6,476 nucleotides of DNA from positions 1 through 6,476 of the forward strand of contig CANGHQ010000107.1 of NCBI GenBank assembly GCA_947453585.1. The letters run 5' to 3'. Origin of the DNA: Burkholderiales bacterium (lineage in GTDB: Bacteria; Pseudomonadota; Gammaproteobacteria; Burkholderiales; Burkholderiaceae_C). Below are positions 6,348 to 6,476 of this stretch, piece by piece (the stretch's first letter is position 1; the number at the start of each line of letters is the position of its first letter). The position numbers and the translations under genes were made by a program. Below the pieces are notes generated by a model. The model saw nothing but the letters and a program-made list of their open reading frames with translations, searched no databases and had not been told where the DNA came from.

Positions 6348-6476
6348 TCACAGGGTCGCGGGCTCAAACAAGGCAATCGCCTGGCCGCTGGCAAAGCTTT
6401 CGCCAGGCTGCACCAGCACCTGGGCAAGCACGCCGTCCTGCGGCGCCTCCATGTCAATGGACGCTTTGACCAGCAC
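6348..6476 (-). CDS. Lipoyl/biotinyl carrier-domain protein, C-terminal fragment
   Basis: Only the last 42 residues are in the window; the gene runs in from the right edge and stops with TGA (complement of 6348-6350). The visible part is the second half of a lipoyl/biotinyl domain: VKASIDMEAP, then QDGVL, VQPGE and a closing ALFEP. Lys4 of the fragment (codon at 6465-6467) is the likely modified lysine, placed eight residues before the AP-proline as in lipoyl and biotin carriers. KAS-I-D resembles the DKA(S/T)-x-E lipoylation motif more than the MKM biotin motif, though Val replaces the usual Asp before the lysine. The fold ends at the C-terminus, so this is either a small stand-alone carrier or a protein with the carrier domain last; an E2 acyltransferase with an N-terminal lipoyl domain is unlikely. 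It is convergent with the sulfur cluster and probably unrelated to it. Confidence 0.75.
   Translation of the reverse strand: MLVKASIDMEAPQDGVLAQVLVQPGESFASGQAIALFEPATL

Overview
The window reads as part of a betaproteobacterial chromosome, most likely Burkholderiales and probably Comamonadaceae (Rhodoferax/Polaromonas/Acidovorax-like). This rests on high GC with strong third-position GC bias, the order sulfite reductase - DUF934 - cysH - cysD - cysN, and the sequence character of the proteins. The genus assignment is inference.

Layout: about 6.3 kb on the + strand is one tightly packed, co-directional cluster. In order it holds the 3' part of a siroheme/[4Fe-4S] sulfite (nitrite/sulfite) reductase (cut by the left edge), a small DUF934 protein, APS reductase cysH, the two ATP sulfurylase subunits cysD and cysN (stop/start overlap), a seven-iron ferredoxin, and a thioredoxin-reductase-like ferredoxin-NADP reductase with a TTG start. 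A short convergent junction with a GC-rich hairpin follows. The last 129 bases hold the C-terminus of a minus-strand protein with a lipoyl-type carrier domain, cut by the right edge.

How the genes work together: CysD/CysN activate sulfate to APS. CysH carries all five cysteines expected of a [4Fe-4S] APS reductase and should reduce APS directly to sulfite, so no APS kinase is required, and none is fused to CysN or present here. The siroheme enzyme reduces sulfite to sulfide for cysteine synthesis. No CysJ-type flavoprotein is visible. The adjacent ferredoxin and ferredoxin-NADP reductase make a plausible NADPH -> FNR -> ferredoxin -> sulfite reductase electron chain, which is inferred from context. 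The main promoter and any CysB site would lie left of the window.

This is mostly well-understood core metabolism and I see no clearly new system. The points worth a second look are the self-contained electron-supply arrangement, the short DUF934 protein of unknown role, the 93-base pyrimidine-rich leader before cysH, an insertion-like segment in the CysN G domain, and the altered nucleotide-binding motif and TTG start of the reductase.
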